From CALKJU01 sp046349355 (GTDB lineage Bacteria > Pseudomonadota > Alphaproteobacteria > Geminicoccales > Geminicoccaceae), in assembly GCA_046349355.1 (NCBI GenBank), contig JAXMCM010000022.1, positions 190,055 through 254,054 of the forward strand: a stretch of 64,000 bases of DNA, given 5' to 3'. Shown here piece after piece: positions 41,174 to 49,859 of the stretch (position 1 is the stretch's first letter; each line of letters starts with the position of its first letter). Made by a program: the position numbers and the translations under genes. The notes under the pieces are model-generated. The model saw only the letters and a program-made list of their open reading frames with translations, was not told the origin of the DNA and searched no databases.

Positions 41174-42175
41174 ATGCGCAAGCTGAGCTGGGGGGTGCTG
41201 AGCACCGCGAAGATCGCCCGCGAGAAGGTCATCCCGCCGATGCAGCGCGGCCAGCGCACCACGGTCGACGCCATCGCCTCGCGCGATCCGGAGCGCGCCC
41301 GGCAGCTGGCGGAGAAGCTGGGCATCGCCCGGGTCCACGCCAGCTACGAGGCGCTGCTCGCCGATCCCGGCATCGAGGCGGTCTACAATCCCCTGCCCAA
41401 CCACCTGCACGTCGAGTGGACCCGGCGCGCCGCCGAGGCTGGCAAGCACGTGCTGTGCGAGAAGCCGATCGACATCGGCCCGGCCGGGGCCGAGGAGCTG
41501 ATCCGGGTCCGCGACCGCACCGGCGTGCACATCCAGGAAGCCTTCATGGTGCGCACGCACCCGCAGTGGCTGAAGGCCAGGGAGCTGGTCCAGGGCGGCC
41601 GCATCGGCACGCTCCGCGCCATCCAGGGCTTCTTCAGCTACTACCTCGTCGACCCGAACAACATCCGCAACAAGGCCGACATCGGCGGCGGCGGGCTGCT
41701 CGACATCGGCTGCTACCCGATCAACACCTCGCGCTTCGTCACCGGCCGCGAGCCGTCGCGGGTGGCCGCGCTGATCGACCACGACCCGGTGATGCGCACC
41801 GACCGGCTGGGCTCGGCCCTGCTCGACTATGACGGCGTGCAGTGCAGCTTCGTCTGGAGCACCCAGCTGGTGCCGCGGCAGACCATGCAGTTCGTCGGCG
41901 ACAAGGGCCGGCTCGAGGTCGAGGTGCCGTTCAACGCGCCCAACGACCGGCCCTGCCGGCTGTTCGTCTACGACGCCGCCGACCTCGGCCGGCACGTCGC
42001 CGAGACCATCGAGATCCCGACCTGCGACCAGTACGGCATCGCCGGCGACGCCTTCTCCGCCGCCATCCTCGACGGCACGCCGCAGCCGGTGCCGCTCGAG
42101 GACACCCTGGCCAACATGAAGGTGATCGACGCCGTCCGCCGCGCCGGCGCCAGCGGCGCCTGGGAGCGGCCCTGA
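41174..42175 (+). CDS. Gfo/Idh/MocA family oxidoreductase
   Basis: A 333-residue NAD(P)-dependent dehydrogenase. The Rossmann opening is WGVLSTAKIAREKVI, in which the usual G-x-G-x-x-G is altered, and the catalytic EKP is in HVLCEKPIDI, with GGGLLDIGCYPIN in the C-terminal domain. Such enzymes oxidise sugars or inositols. It follows the LysR gene by 68 bp and may belong to the same sugar pathway as the nearby importer. Confidence 0.9.
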   Translation: MRKLSWGVLSTAKIAREKVIPPMQRGQRTTVDAIASRDPERARQLAEKLGIARVHASYEALLADPGIEAVYNPLPNHLHVEWTRRAAEAGKHVLCEKPIDIGPAGAEELIRVRDRTGVHIQEAFMVRTHPQWLKARELVQGGRIGTLRAIQGFFSYYLVDPNNIRNKADIGGGGLLDIGCYPINTSRFVTGREPSRVAALIDHDPVMRTDRLGSALLDYDGVQCSFVWSTQLVPRQTMQFVGDKGRLEVEVPFNAPNDRPCRLFVYDAADLGRHVAETIEIPTCDQYGIAGDAFSAAILDGTPQPVPLEDTLANMKVIDAVRRAGASGAWERP

Positions 42176-42176
42176 G

Positions 42177-43229
42177 CTAGCGGCCGCGCACCGGGTTCAG
42201 CCGGCGCTCGAGGCGCTGGCTGTAGAGCGACATCGACAGGCAGCAGAAGAAGAACATCACCGCGGCGAAGGCGTAGCCCTCGCGGGCGAGCCCCAGCCAG
42301 GCCGGGTCCTTGAGGCCCTGGTTGATGACGTTGAGCAGGTCGAACAGGCCGACGATGCTGACCAGCGTGGTGTCCTTGAACAGGTCGACCACGGTGTTGA
42401 CGATCGCCGGGACGACCAGGCGCAGCGCCTGCGGCAGCACCACGAAGGCCTGCACCTCCCACCAGGCGAGGCCCAGCGATTCCGCCGCCTCGGCCTGGCC
42501 CTTGGGCACGCCCTGCAGGCCGCCGCGCACCACCTCGGCCATGTAGGCCGAGGTGAACAGGGTCAGCCCGATCATCGCCCGGATCAGCCGGTCGACGGTC
42601 GCCCCCTCGGGCAGGAACAGCGGCAGCATCACCATCGCCATGAACAGCACGGTGAGCAGCGGCACGCCGCGCCACAGCTCGATGAAGGCGATGCAGGACC
42701 AGCGCACCACCGGCAGCTCCGAGCGGCGCCCGAGCGCCAGCAGGATGCCCAGCGGGAACGAGCCGGCGACGGCGACGAAGGCGAGCATGACGTTGACCAT
42801 CAGCCCGCCCCACAGGTTGGTGTCGACGAAGGGCAGGCCGAACACGCCGCCGAGCAGCAGCACGCCGGCGATCACCGGGAACAGGCCGATCAGCAGCAGC
42901 ACCCACAGCCAGCGCCGGGCGATCCGGTCGCGCATCGCCGGCACCAGGAACAGCGCGAACAGCAGCGCCACGAGGTTGACCCGCCAGCGCTGCTCCAGCG
43001 GGTACTGGCCGTAGAAGAACGAGGCGAAGCGGGCGCGGATGAACGACCAGCAGGCACCGGCCTCGGGGCAGGTGGTGCGGTCGGCGTCCCACAGCGACGC
43101 CTCGGTCACCGCCCAGCGGAACAGCGGCGGCAGCACCAGCGCGAACAGCGCCAGCATGACGACGGTCAGGATGGTGCTGCCGACGGAATCGAACAGGTTG
43201 CGCCGCAGCCAGGCGAGCACGCGTGCCAT
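42177..43229 (-). CDS. aapM: general L-amino acid ABC transporter permease AapM
   Basis: A 350-residue permease with an N-terminal segment, a large periplasmic loop (about 45-75, with CPEAGACW) and the C-terminal permease core including EAAESLGLAWWEVQAFVVLPQALR read in parts. The family pattern ELWRGVPLLTVLFMA is present. It pairs with AapQ, its paralogue, 4 bp upstream. The Aap system imports a broad range of L-amino acids. Its ATPase AapP is not found in this window. Confidence 0.93.
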   Translation of the reverse strand: MARVLAWLRRNLFDSVGSTILTVVMLALFALVLPPLFRWAVTEASLWDADRTTCPEAGACWSFIRARFASFFYGQYPLEQRWRVNLVALLFALFLVPAMRDRIARRWLWVLLLIGLFPVIAGVLLLGGVFGLPFVDTNLWGGLMVNVMLAFVAVAGSFPLGILLALGRRSELPVVRWSCIAFIELWRGVPLLTVLFMAMVMLPLFLPEGATVDRLIRAMIGLTLFTSAYMAEVVRGGLQGVPKGQAEAAESLGLAWWEVQAFVVLPQALRLVVPAIVNTVVDLFKDTTLVSIVGLFDLLNVINQGLKDPAWLGLAREGYAFAAVMFFFCCLSMSLYSQRLERRLNPVRGR

Positions 43230-43233
43230 CGGC

Positions 43234-44349
43234 TCAGCGCTCCACCAGCGCGACCTTGCGGTTGTACCAGTTCATCAGCGCCGAGGTGACGAGGTTGATG
43301 GCGAGGAACAGGCCCATGACGATCAGCATCACCTCGATCGCCTTGCCGGACTGGTTGAGCACCGTCCCGGCGAAGATCTGGACGACCTCCGGGTAGGCGA
43401 TGGCGGCGCCGAGCGAGCTGCTCTTGATCAGGTTGAGGTACTGGCTGGTCAGCGGCGGGATCATGATCCGCAGCGCCTGCGGCAGGACGACGAGGAACAG
43501 CGTCAGCGACGGGTTGAGGCCGAGGCTGGCCGCGGCCTCGGTCTGCCCCTTCGGCACGCCCTGGATCGCGGCGCGGACGATCTCGGCGATGAAGCCGGCG
43601 GCGTAGATCGTCAGGCCCAGCCACAGCGCCACCAGCTCCGGCGGCACGGTGATGCCGCCGCGGAAGCCGAAGCCCTGCAGCGCCGGCACGCTCCAGCCGC
43701 CGATCGTGCTCCACAGCCAGATCCCGGTCGCCAGCGGCAGCAGCAGCGTCCAGGCCCCCAGCCGCCGCTCGCCGATGCGCACCGCCCACAGGAAGGGCAG
43801 GGCCAGCAGCGACAGGCCGAAGGCGGCCAGCGCCAGCTCGCCGCTGGCGGCGAGTTCCGGGGCCGGCAGGAACAGGCCGCGGACGTTGAGGAAGACGTCG
43901 CCGCCCAGGGCCAGGCTCTGCCGCGGCCCGGGCAGCGCCTGCAGCACCGCCACGTACCAGAACACGATCTGCAGCAGCTGCGGCGTGTTGCGGATGATCT
44001 CGATCAGCCCCAGCGCCGTGTTGCGCGCCAGCCAGTTGCGCGACAGCCGCATGATGCCGAGCAGCAGGCCCAGCACCGAGGCGCTGGCGATGGCCAGCAC
44101 CGAGACGAGGATGGTGTTGAGGAACGACACCCACAGCGCGTGGCCGTAGGTGAAGGTGACCTCCCACGGGACGATGTGGAACGGGATGTCGAAGCCGGCG
44201 GTGCGCCAGAGGAAGTCGAAGCCGAAGGTCAGGCTGCGCTTGGCGAGGTTGACCCCGGCGTTGTGGGCGAAGAACAGGCCGGCGGCGACGACCGCCGCGA
44301 CCAGCAGGCCCTGCAGCAGCAGGTTGCGGGCGGACCAACGCCGGCGCAC
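43234..44349 (-). CDS. aapQ: general L-amino acid ABC transporter permease AapQ
   Basis: A 371-residue permease typical of AapQ: GVNLAKRSLTFGFDFLWRTAGFDIPFH (quoted as SLTFGFDFLWRTAGFDIPFH) near the N-terminus and EAAASLGLNPSLTLFLVVLPQALR in the permease core (quoted as LGLNPSLTLFLVVLPQALR). It has about eight hydrophobic segments. It lies 25 bp after aapJ and 4 bp before aapM, so aapJ-aapQ-aapM form one operon. Confidence 0.93.
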   Translation of the reverse strand: MRRRWSARNLLLQGLLVAAVVAAGLFFAHNAGVNLAKRSLTFGFDFLWRTAGFDIPFHIVPWEVTFTYGHALWVSFLNTILVSVLAIASASVLGLLLGIMRLSRNWLARNTALGLIEIIRNTPQLLQIVFWYVAVLQALPGPRQSLALGGDVFLNVRGLFLPAPELAASGELALAAFGLSLLALPFLWAVRIGERRLGAWTLLLPLATGIWLWSTIGGWSVPALQGFGFRGGITVPPELVALWLGLTIYAAGFIAEIVRAAIQGVPKGQTEAAASLGLNPSLTLFLVVLPQALRIMIPPLTSQYLNLIKSSSLGAAIAYPEVVQIFAGTVLNQSGKAIEVMLIVMGLFLAINLVTSALMNWYNRKVALVER

Positions 44350-44374
44350 GACGTCGCTCCGCCCGCTCGCCGGA

Positions 44375-45424
44375 TCAGCGGAACGGATAGGGGTACTGCA
44401 GGCCCCCGTCGGTCCACAGCTTGTTCAGGCCGCGCGGCAGGCCCAGCGCGTTCGGCCCGAAGTAGCGGTCGTAGATCTCGCCGTAGTTGCCGACCGCCTT
44501 GATCGCCCGGTAGGCCCAGTCGTTGTCGACGCCGAGCAGCAGGCCGAAGTCACCCTCGAGGCCGAGCAGGCGGCGGACGAAGGGATCGGTGGCGTTGGCC
44601 TTCTTGTCGTCGACGTTGGCCTGGGTGATGCCGTACTCCTCGGCGGTCAGCAGCGCGAAGTGGGTCCACTTGACGAGGTCGCCCCACTTCTCGTCGCCCT
44701 CGCGGACGTGCAGGCCCAGCGGCTCCTTCGAGATGATGTCCTCGAGGATGATCCAGTCGGCCGGGTTCTTCATCGTCGAGCGGGCGGCGGCGACGCTGCC
44801 GCCGTCGTCGGTGTAGCCGTCGCAGCGCCCGGCCTCGGCGGCGGCGAACGCCTCCTCGGTCTTCTCGAACAGCAGCGAGTTGATCTTGACGCCGGTGTTG
44901 CGGCTCCAGTCGGCGAGGTTCAGCTCGAGGGTGGCGCCGGTCACCATGCAGATGGTGGCCCCGTCCATCTCCTTGAGCGAGCTGACGCCCAGGCTCTTGC
45001 GCACCATGAACGCCTGGCCGGTGATCAGCGTCGGCGTCAGCTCGGCGAGGCCCAGCTGGGTGTCGCGGGTGAAGGTCAGCGTGCTGTCGCGGATCAGCGC
45101 GTCGATCTCGCCCGACTGCAGCACGGTGAAGCGGACCTTGGCGGTGGTCCCGACATACTTCACCTTGTCCGGATCGCCGAGCACGGCGGTGGCCAGCGCC
45201 CGGCAGTAGGAGACGTCGAAGCCGTCCCACTTGCCGTTGGCGTCCTGGAAGGCGAAGCCGGGGATGCCGGTGTCGATGCCGCACACCAGCTCGCCGCGCT
45301 GCTTGATGGCGTCGATGGTCGGGCTCTTGACCTCGGTCTGGGCCATCGCGCTGCCGGCCGAGCCGACCAGCACGGCGGCCGCCACGGCCAATCCGGACAG
45401 GCTGAACGTTCTGCGACGGTGCAT
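44375..45424 (-). CDS. aapJ: general L-amino acid ABC transporter substrate-binding protein AapJ
   Basis: A 349-residue periplasmic binding protein of the SBP-3 class. A signal peptide ends near GSAMAQ, and the mature protein begins IDAIKQRGELVCGIDTGIPGF. The TDDGGSVAAAR segment and the end LNKLWTDGGLQYPYPFR match AapJ. It delivers amino acids to AapQM. It follows a class IV aminotransferase gene by 23 bp, so the transaminase and the importer are probably co-expressed. Confidence 0.95.
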   Translation of the reverse strand: MHRRRTFSLSGLAVAAAVLVGSAGSAMAQTEVKSPTIDAIKQRGELVCGIDTGIPGFAFQDANGKWDGFDVSYCRALATAVLGDPDKVKYVGTTAKVRFTVLQSGEIDALIRDSTLTFTRDTQLGLAELTPTLITGQAFMVRKSLGVSSLKEMDGATICMVTGATLELNLADWSRNTGVKINSLLFEKTEEAFAAAEAGRCDGYTDDGGSVAAARSTMKNPADWIILEDIISKEPLGLHVREGDEKWGDLVKWTHFALLTAEEYGITQANVDDKKANATDPFVRRLLGLEGDFGLLLGVDNDWAYRAIKAVGNYGEIYDRYFGPNALGLPRGLNKLWTDGGLQYPYPFR

Positions 45425-45447
45425 CGTGAGGTCCTTCCCTCTTGCGG

Positions 45448-46368
45448 TCATTGGGCGGCAAGCAGCCCGTAGTTCACGGGCGTGGCGTGCCAGCCTTCCT
45501 TGCGTCGAGCCCAGAAGCGCTCGCGCAATCTCGTCGAGATCGGTCCGGGGCGGTCGTTGCCCTTGATCCGGCCGTCGATGCGCGACGCCGGCATCACCCC
45601 GCCGGCGGTGGTGGCGAGGAAGATCTCGTCGGCCTCGCGCAGCTCGTCGGCCGGCAGGGCGCGCACCTCGCAGGGGATGCCCTCCTCGGCGCACAGCTCG
45701 ATCACCGACATCCGGGTGATGCCCTCGAGCGCACCGCGGTCCGGGCTGACCACCTTGCCGTCGGTGACGGCGAACACGTTGAAGCCGGGCCCCTCGGTGA
45801 CGAGGCCGTCCTGGTCGAGCAGCACGGCGTTGTCGGCCCCGGCGTCCATCGCCTCGAACAGGCCGCGGGTCAGGTCGCCCCAGTGGAAGTTCTTGACCGT
45901 CGGGTCGACGCTGGCCTCGGGGATGCGCGGCGTCTTCGCGGTGATCAGGTGGGCCCCGCGCGCCTGCATGTCCTCCGGCACCACCCACACCCAGGGGATG
46001 GCGAAGCAGATGATCCAGTTGCGGCAGTTGGCGGGGTGGCGCGGCAGGCCGGGCATCGGCGTGCCGCGCAGGCAGTCCATCGCCACATAGGCCTCGCGCA
46101 GCCCGGAGCGGGCGACGCACTCGTTGAGGATGCCGCGGATGTCGTCGATGCTCTCGCGCGGCTGCATCCGCATCCGCTCCATCGAGCGGCCGAAGCGGCG
46201 CAGGTGGTCCTCGAGCCGGAAGAAATTGCCGTCCCAGACCCCGACCACGTCGTAGGTCACGTCCGACCGGCGGTAGCCCCACTCGGTCACCGGCAACGAC
46301 GCCTCGCCGATGGGCATGAACCTGCCGTCGACATAGGCAGCGCCCGCCGCCCAGCTGGATGTCTGCAT
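45448..46368 (-). CDS. class IV aminotransferase (D-alanine/branched-chain type)
   Basis: A 306-residue PLP enzyme of fold type IV. The catalytic lysine is in TVKNFHWGDLTRGLFEAMD (quoted as VDPTVKNFHWGDLTRG), followed by DGLVTEGPGFNVFAV and the phosphate-binding GGVMPASRIDG. These match D-amino-acid or branched-chain aminotransferases and 4-amino-4-deoxychorismate lyase-like relatives. It is the first gene of the operon with aapJQM, hinting at amino-acid uptake and transamination together. Confidence 0.88.
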   Translation of the reverse strand: MQTSSWAAGAAYVDGRFMPIGEASLPVTEWGYRRSDVTYDVVGVWDGNFFRLEDHLRRFGRSMERMRMQPRESIDDIRGILNECVARSGLREAYVAMDCLRGTPMPGLPRHPANCRNWIICFAIPWVWVVPEDMQARGAHLITAKTPRIPEASVDPTVKNFHWGDLTRGLFEAMDAGADNAVLLDQDGLVTEGPGFNVFAVTDGKVVSPDRGALEGITRMSVIELCAEEGIPCEVRALPADELREADEIFLATTAGGVMPASRIDGRIKGNDRPGPISTRLRERFWARRKEGWHATPVNYGLLAAQ

Positions 46369-46585
46369 GTCCCCCTCCGCTGGGCGCCGAAGGAAGCAGG
46401 TTTCATGCCCGCGGTCGATAGGTCAGGCCCGGCCTGCGGCCCTATCGCGGCAAAGGGTAGCGCAGGCCAAAGTGGCCGCCGGGAACGGGGATGCCCGTTC
46501 CCGGTCGGCCGAGGGCTTTCCATCGATGGACCGGCACCGCCGCCGGGGGGAGGGAGTGCGGTGCGGGTCCCTGGACAATCGGAGG

Positions 46586-46739
46586 GAGACAATCTTGGCG
46601 GAGCGATCTCCGCCGGGATCGGGCTACGGTCCTTCCGCCTTCAGGACATCCATCCTTCGCTGCATCGGTTCCGTCTCCGTCTTCCGCCGGCTCATGTCCG
46701 CCGACGCCACGGACTCTCGCGCGGCATCGGGGTGCGCGA
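46586..46739. repeat. direct repeat copy A
   Basis: About 154 bp similar to the segment at 47641-47781 in the same orientation. The best part, 46668-46706, is 38 of 39 bases identical to 47714-47752. Read on the minus strand, copy A begins a frame like that of copy B but is broken by frameshifts and a stop. It lies in the 463 bp gap between the aminotransferase gene and a small ORF; I see no gene there. Confidence 0.6.
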
Positions 46740-46831
46740 TGTGACGGCCATCACTGCGCCGCGGGAGGAACGGAGGCAGGGGCGCCGAGGCTCATGCGCG
46801 ATCGCTGCATGTCCTCGCGCCCACCGACGCC

Positions 46832-47068
46832 TTACGCCTCAACAGTGATCCTGATGCTCGACGGGTCCACGCCGAGCGTCTGCGCAAGTCGTCGCTTGGC
46901 CTCGGCAATGGTCAGCGGAGCTTCCTCGGTCGCAGGCGCTGCAGGGCCGGTGCGCTCCTCGGCGTCGGCTGGCTTCGGCTCCCCTTTGGGGGCATTGCCC
47001 GCGCTTCCGCCCCCGATCAGAGATTCGATGGCATAAACGGCGATCGGGTCCGCCGCCGGATTGCCCAT
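46832..47068 (-). CDS. small hypothetical protein
   Basis: A 78-residue protein, MGNPAADPIAVYAIESLIG..., with a proline/alanine-rich linker and a compact C-terminal piece, LTIAEAKRRLAQTLGVDPSS followed by IRITVEA, that reads as a real helix-turn-strand. I do not recognise the family. The frame continues upstream to 47140 but with poor coding quality. It lies in the disrupted accessory patch, downstream (minus strand) of the ORF at 47563-47964. Real gene status is moderately supported. Confidence 0.45.
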   Translation of the reverse strand: MGNPAADPIAVYAIESLIGGGSAGNAPKGEPKPADAEERTGPAAPATEEAPLTIAEAKRRLAQTLGVDPSSIRITVEA

Positions 47069-47562
47069 GGACCCAACGCTGGTCGATGGCGTGGCGCGAT
47101 CGTCGCACCGATCGTCGCCACGCCGACATGCCGAAGTCATTATCCACGCCGTTCTGGGCCGGATCCTTGCCGACGGCGATCATATGCCGCATCGAAGTGG
47201 CACAGTCGGATGACAGCGGCGTCCGAACAGTCCGTCGTCCTCGACCACGACGGCGGATCGTCCGTCGGCTCGACGGCGGCGCCAGTCGGCGAGAACGATC
47301 TGCCGTCGTCGAAACGAAGCCTTCCAGCTCCTGGCGTGGCGTTACCCAGAACGCCGCCGCGTCGCGATCCACCTGTCGCGCGATGTGCGGATCGAGGCAA
47401 TCTTCGCAACGCGCGCGCCCCCTTCGTCATCTTCCAACAGCGTCGACAGTCCGCGGCCGGGAAGCCGCCCTCGAGCGTTTCGCGATCGTCGTCCAGCCTA
47501 TCGACACAGGGCGGGTCATCGGCTGCCCGCTTCGCCGCGTCGCCCACAGAACAGGCCGCCGG

Positions 47563-47964
47563 TCAAGCGGCTTCCGCATCCGGCGGCCGAGGGTCCAAAA
47601 GCGCCGCCATACGTTCCTCCGTGTCCCATTGCAATCGAGAGAGACAATCGTGGCGTGGTGACCGCCGAAATCGGGCAACGATTTCCGCCTTCAGATCCAT
47701 CCGTTCGCTGATCGTTCCGTCTCCGTCATCCGCCGGCTCATGTCCGCCGACGGCCGCAGCGCGCCATATCGGGGTGCGCGAGCTTCCGTTCGCGGAATGG
47801 GCGGAGGCAGGCGCGGGCGACCAATGCCGATCAACGACGCAAGGCGCCAGGCTGGACGCCGACGGGATGACCGGGCGCGGACCCCAAGCGCCGCCGCCCG
47901 ACGACGCGGCCGTAGAGCGATCGGCGAGATAGGATTTTCCGCTTGACACCAATCCGCTTTTCAT
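47563..47964 (-). CDS. hypothetical protein with helical C-terminus
   Basis: An ORF of up to 133 residues. Only the C-terminal 45 residues look strongly coding: RMDLKAEIVARFRRSPRHDC, then SRLQWDTEERMAALLDP. The preceding part is low-complexity and its start is uncertain; an ATG at RMDLKAE is also possible. This C-terminal piece overlaps repeat copy B, whose degenerate partner lies near 46.6 kb. Family unknown. The 494 bp from 47069 to 47562 downstream show only broken frames. Confidence 0.35.
   Translation of the reverse strand: MKSGLVSSGKSYLADRSTAASSGGGAWGPRPVIPSASSLAPCVVDRHWSPAPASAHSANGSSRTPIWRAAAVGGHEPADDGDGTISERMDLKAEIVARFRRSPRHDCLSRLQWDTEERMAALLDPRPPDAEAA
47641..47781. repeat. direct repeat copy B
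   Basis: The partner of copy A (46586-46739), 1,055 bp away. It covers the coding C-terminus of the ORF at 47563-47964 on the minus strand. Copy A is decayed while copy B keeps an open frame. Confidence 0.6.
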
Positions 47965-47972
47965 CCTATCTC
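47943..47972 (+). promoter_or_regulatory. sigma-70-like promoter before the frameshifted gene
   Basis: A perfect -35 TTGACA (47943-47948), an 18 bp spacer and TATCTC (47967-47972). The ATG of the frameshifted gene at 47979 falls only 6 bp after the -10 box, which would give a leaderless transcript if this is the true promoter. Confidence 0.4.
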
Positions 47973-47978
47973 TCCCCC

Positions 47979-48875
47979 ATGGCCACCGCCGCCTACATGC
48001 GTGCCGCCTCGGCACCCCCGGAGTTCCGCACCATCCTGCGGCAGCGCGAGCTCGCCCGCCGGATCGCGTCCGGTGCCTCGGCCAAGGCCGCGGCGGCGCT
48101 GGAGGCTCGGCCGAGACCGTCGTCGAGAAGCTCATGGCCGAGCCCGCCTTCCAGGGCATGGTCGACGCCTACGACGGCTGGCGCAGGAGCCCGACGAGGT
48201 CGTCCTGCCGCTGCTGTCGCGCCTGTGCCGCGGCGTGCTCTACCGCCACGTCGCCGAGCAGCAGGACGCCGCCGTCGCCGCCTGGCTGCTCTACACCGTC
48301 GAGCAGGGCCAGAACCCCTTTCGCACCTCGCCGAGCGCGTCTGGACCGGCCTGCGCCGCTCCTCGGCTGCACCGCCGATCCCGAGTCCCGGCCGACACGC
48401 ACAAAACCCGACGACACGCTTCGTCGCCCATGTCGACCGGATGATGAGCCGCATCGGCGGGCGCCTGCGAAAGGCCGTGCACCGCGAGATCGCGGCGCAG
48501 GCCCTGGTCGCCCACATCGACGGCAAGCCGCTGCCCGAGAACGCCGTCGACGCGGTCATCGCCGTCATCGACCCGCCCAAGGCGCCCAAGCCGCGCCTGC
48601 TCGCCGGCCCGATCCCGCCGAAGCTGCCGACCCGCCGCCTGCCGCGCCGCGTCTCACGCCGCGACGGCGACGACCAGGCGCTGCAGGCGGCCGTCGACGC
48701 CCTCGGGGCCGACGAACGCGAGGTCCTGTTCGGCAGCCGGGCCAGGGCCGGGCCGCGACGGACCGGACTGAGCGACAGGCCCCTCCCCAGCTTCGCCTTT
48801 CCTTCCAAGCCCCCTCCACCGCGCCACCCCGACGGGTCGCGCGGCGGACGGCGTTGGGGTCAGCCGGCGCTGTAG
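47979..48875 (+). pseudogene. frameshifted gene of unknown family
   Basis: Coding quality runs through three frames in turn: MATAAYMRAASAPPEFRTIL with LARRIASGASAKAAAALE (47979 to about 48103), then AETVVEKLMAEPAFQGMVDA (to about 48180), then EPDEVVLPLLSRLCRGVLYR and AAVAAWLLYTVEQGQNPF (to about 48320), then HLAERVWTGLRR back in the first frame to the end at 48875. All three shifts are in the same direction (one base lost each). The start looks like a helix-turn-helix region, but I recognise no family. The last 16 bp overlap the epimerase gene. Sequencing error is an alternative to true decay. Confidence 0.55.
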
Positions 48876-49840
48876 GTCTGGTGCCAGGCGGCGAAGCGGC
48901 GCAGGCCCTCGTCGATCGCCGTGGTCGGCTCCCAGCCGAGGTCGCGGCGGGTGGCCTCGATGTCGGCGTAGGTCTCGACCACGTCGCCGGGCTGCATGGC
49001 GTCGTAGCGCAGGTCGGCGGCGCGGCCCATCGCCGCCTCGAGCGCGCGGACGAAGGCCTGCAGCTCGACCGGGCGGTGGTTGCCGAGATTGTAGATCCGG
49101 TGCGGCACCGGGTCGGCGACCGGCGGCCGGTCGAGGGCGCGGATCACCCCGTCGACGACGTCGTCGATGTAGGTGAAGTCGCGGCGCATCCGGCCGTGGT
49201 TGTAGAGGGTGATCGGCCGGCCGGCGGCGATGGCGTCGGCGAAGCTGAAATAGGCCATGTCGGGCCGGCCCCACGGCCCGTAGACCGTGAAGAAGCGCAG
49301 GCCGGTCTGCGGGATGGCGTACAGCCGCGCGTAGGACTCCGAGAGGATCTCGTCGGCCTTCTTGGTCGCGGCGTAGAGCGAGACCGGGGCGTCGCAGCGG
49401 TCCTCGATCGAGAACGGCACCTTGGTGTTGGCACCGTAGACCGAGCTCGAGCTGGCGTAGACGAGGTGGCGCAGCGCCGGCAGGCGGTGGCGGCAGAGCT
49501 CGAGGATGCTCATGTGCCCCTCGAGGTTGCTGCGGACATAGGCCGCCGGGTTCTCGAGGCTGTAGCGGACGCCGGCCTGGGCGGCGAGGTGGACGACGCC
49601 GGTGATGCCGTCGGCATGCGCGCCCAGCGCCGCCACCAGGCGGTCGTGGTCGGCGATGTCGATGCGGGCGAAGCTGAAGCCGGCGTGCCGGCCCAGCAGC
49701 TCGAGCCGGGCCTGCTTCAGCTTCGGATCGTAGTAGGCGTTGAGCTCGTCGATGCCGATGACGGTCTCGCCGCGCCCCAGCAGGGCCAGCGCCACGTGCA
49801 TGCCGACGAAGCCGGCGGCACCCGTGAGCAGGACCGGCAT
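48860..49840 (-). CDS. NAD-dependent epimerase, UDP-glucuronate 4-epimerase type
   Basis: A 326-residue short-chain dehydrogenase-type epimerase. The cofactor motif is VLLTGAAGFVGMHVA, the active site is ASSSSVYG and YAATKKADE, and GRMRRDFTYIDDVVDG is typical of UDP-glucuronate 4-epimerases (LpsL/Cap1J). The product, UDP-galacturonate, feeds surface polysaccharides or lipopolysaccharide. No other polysaccharide genes are adjacent. Confidence 0.92.
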   Translation of the reverse strand: MPVLLTGAAGFVGMHVALALLGRGETVIGIDELNAYYDPKLKQARLELLGRHAGFSFARIDIADHDRLVAALGAHADGITGVVHLAAQAGVRYSLENPAAYVRSNLEGHMSILELCRHRLPALRHLVYASSSSVYGANTKVPFSIEDRCDAPVSLYAATKKADEILSESYARLYAIPQTGLRFFTVYGPWGRPDMAYFSFADAIAAGRPITLYNHGRMRRDFTYIDDVVDGVIRALDRPPVADPVPHRIYNLGNHRPVELQAFVRALEAAMGRAADLRYDAMQPGDVVETYADIEATRRDLGWEPTTAIDEGLRRFAAWHQTYSAG

Positions 49841-49859
49841 CGGCCGCGGCGTCCCCGGC

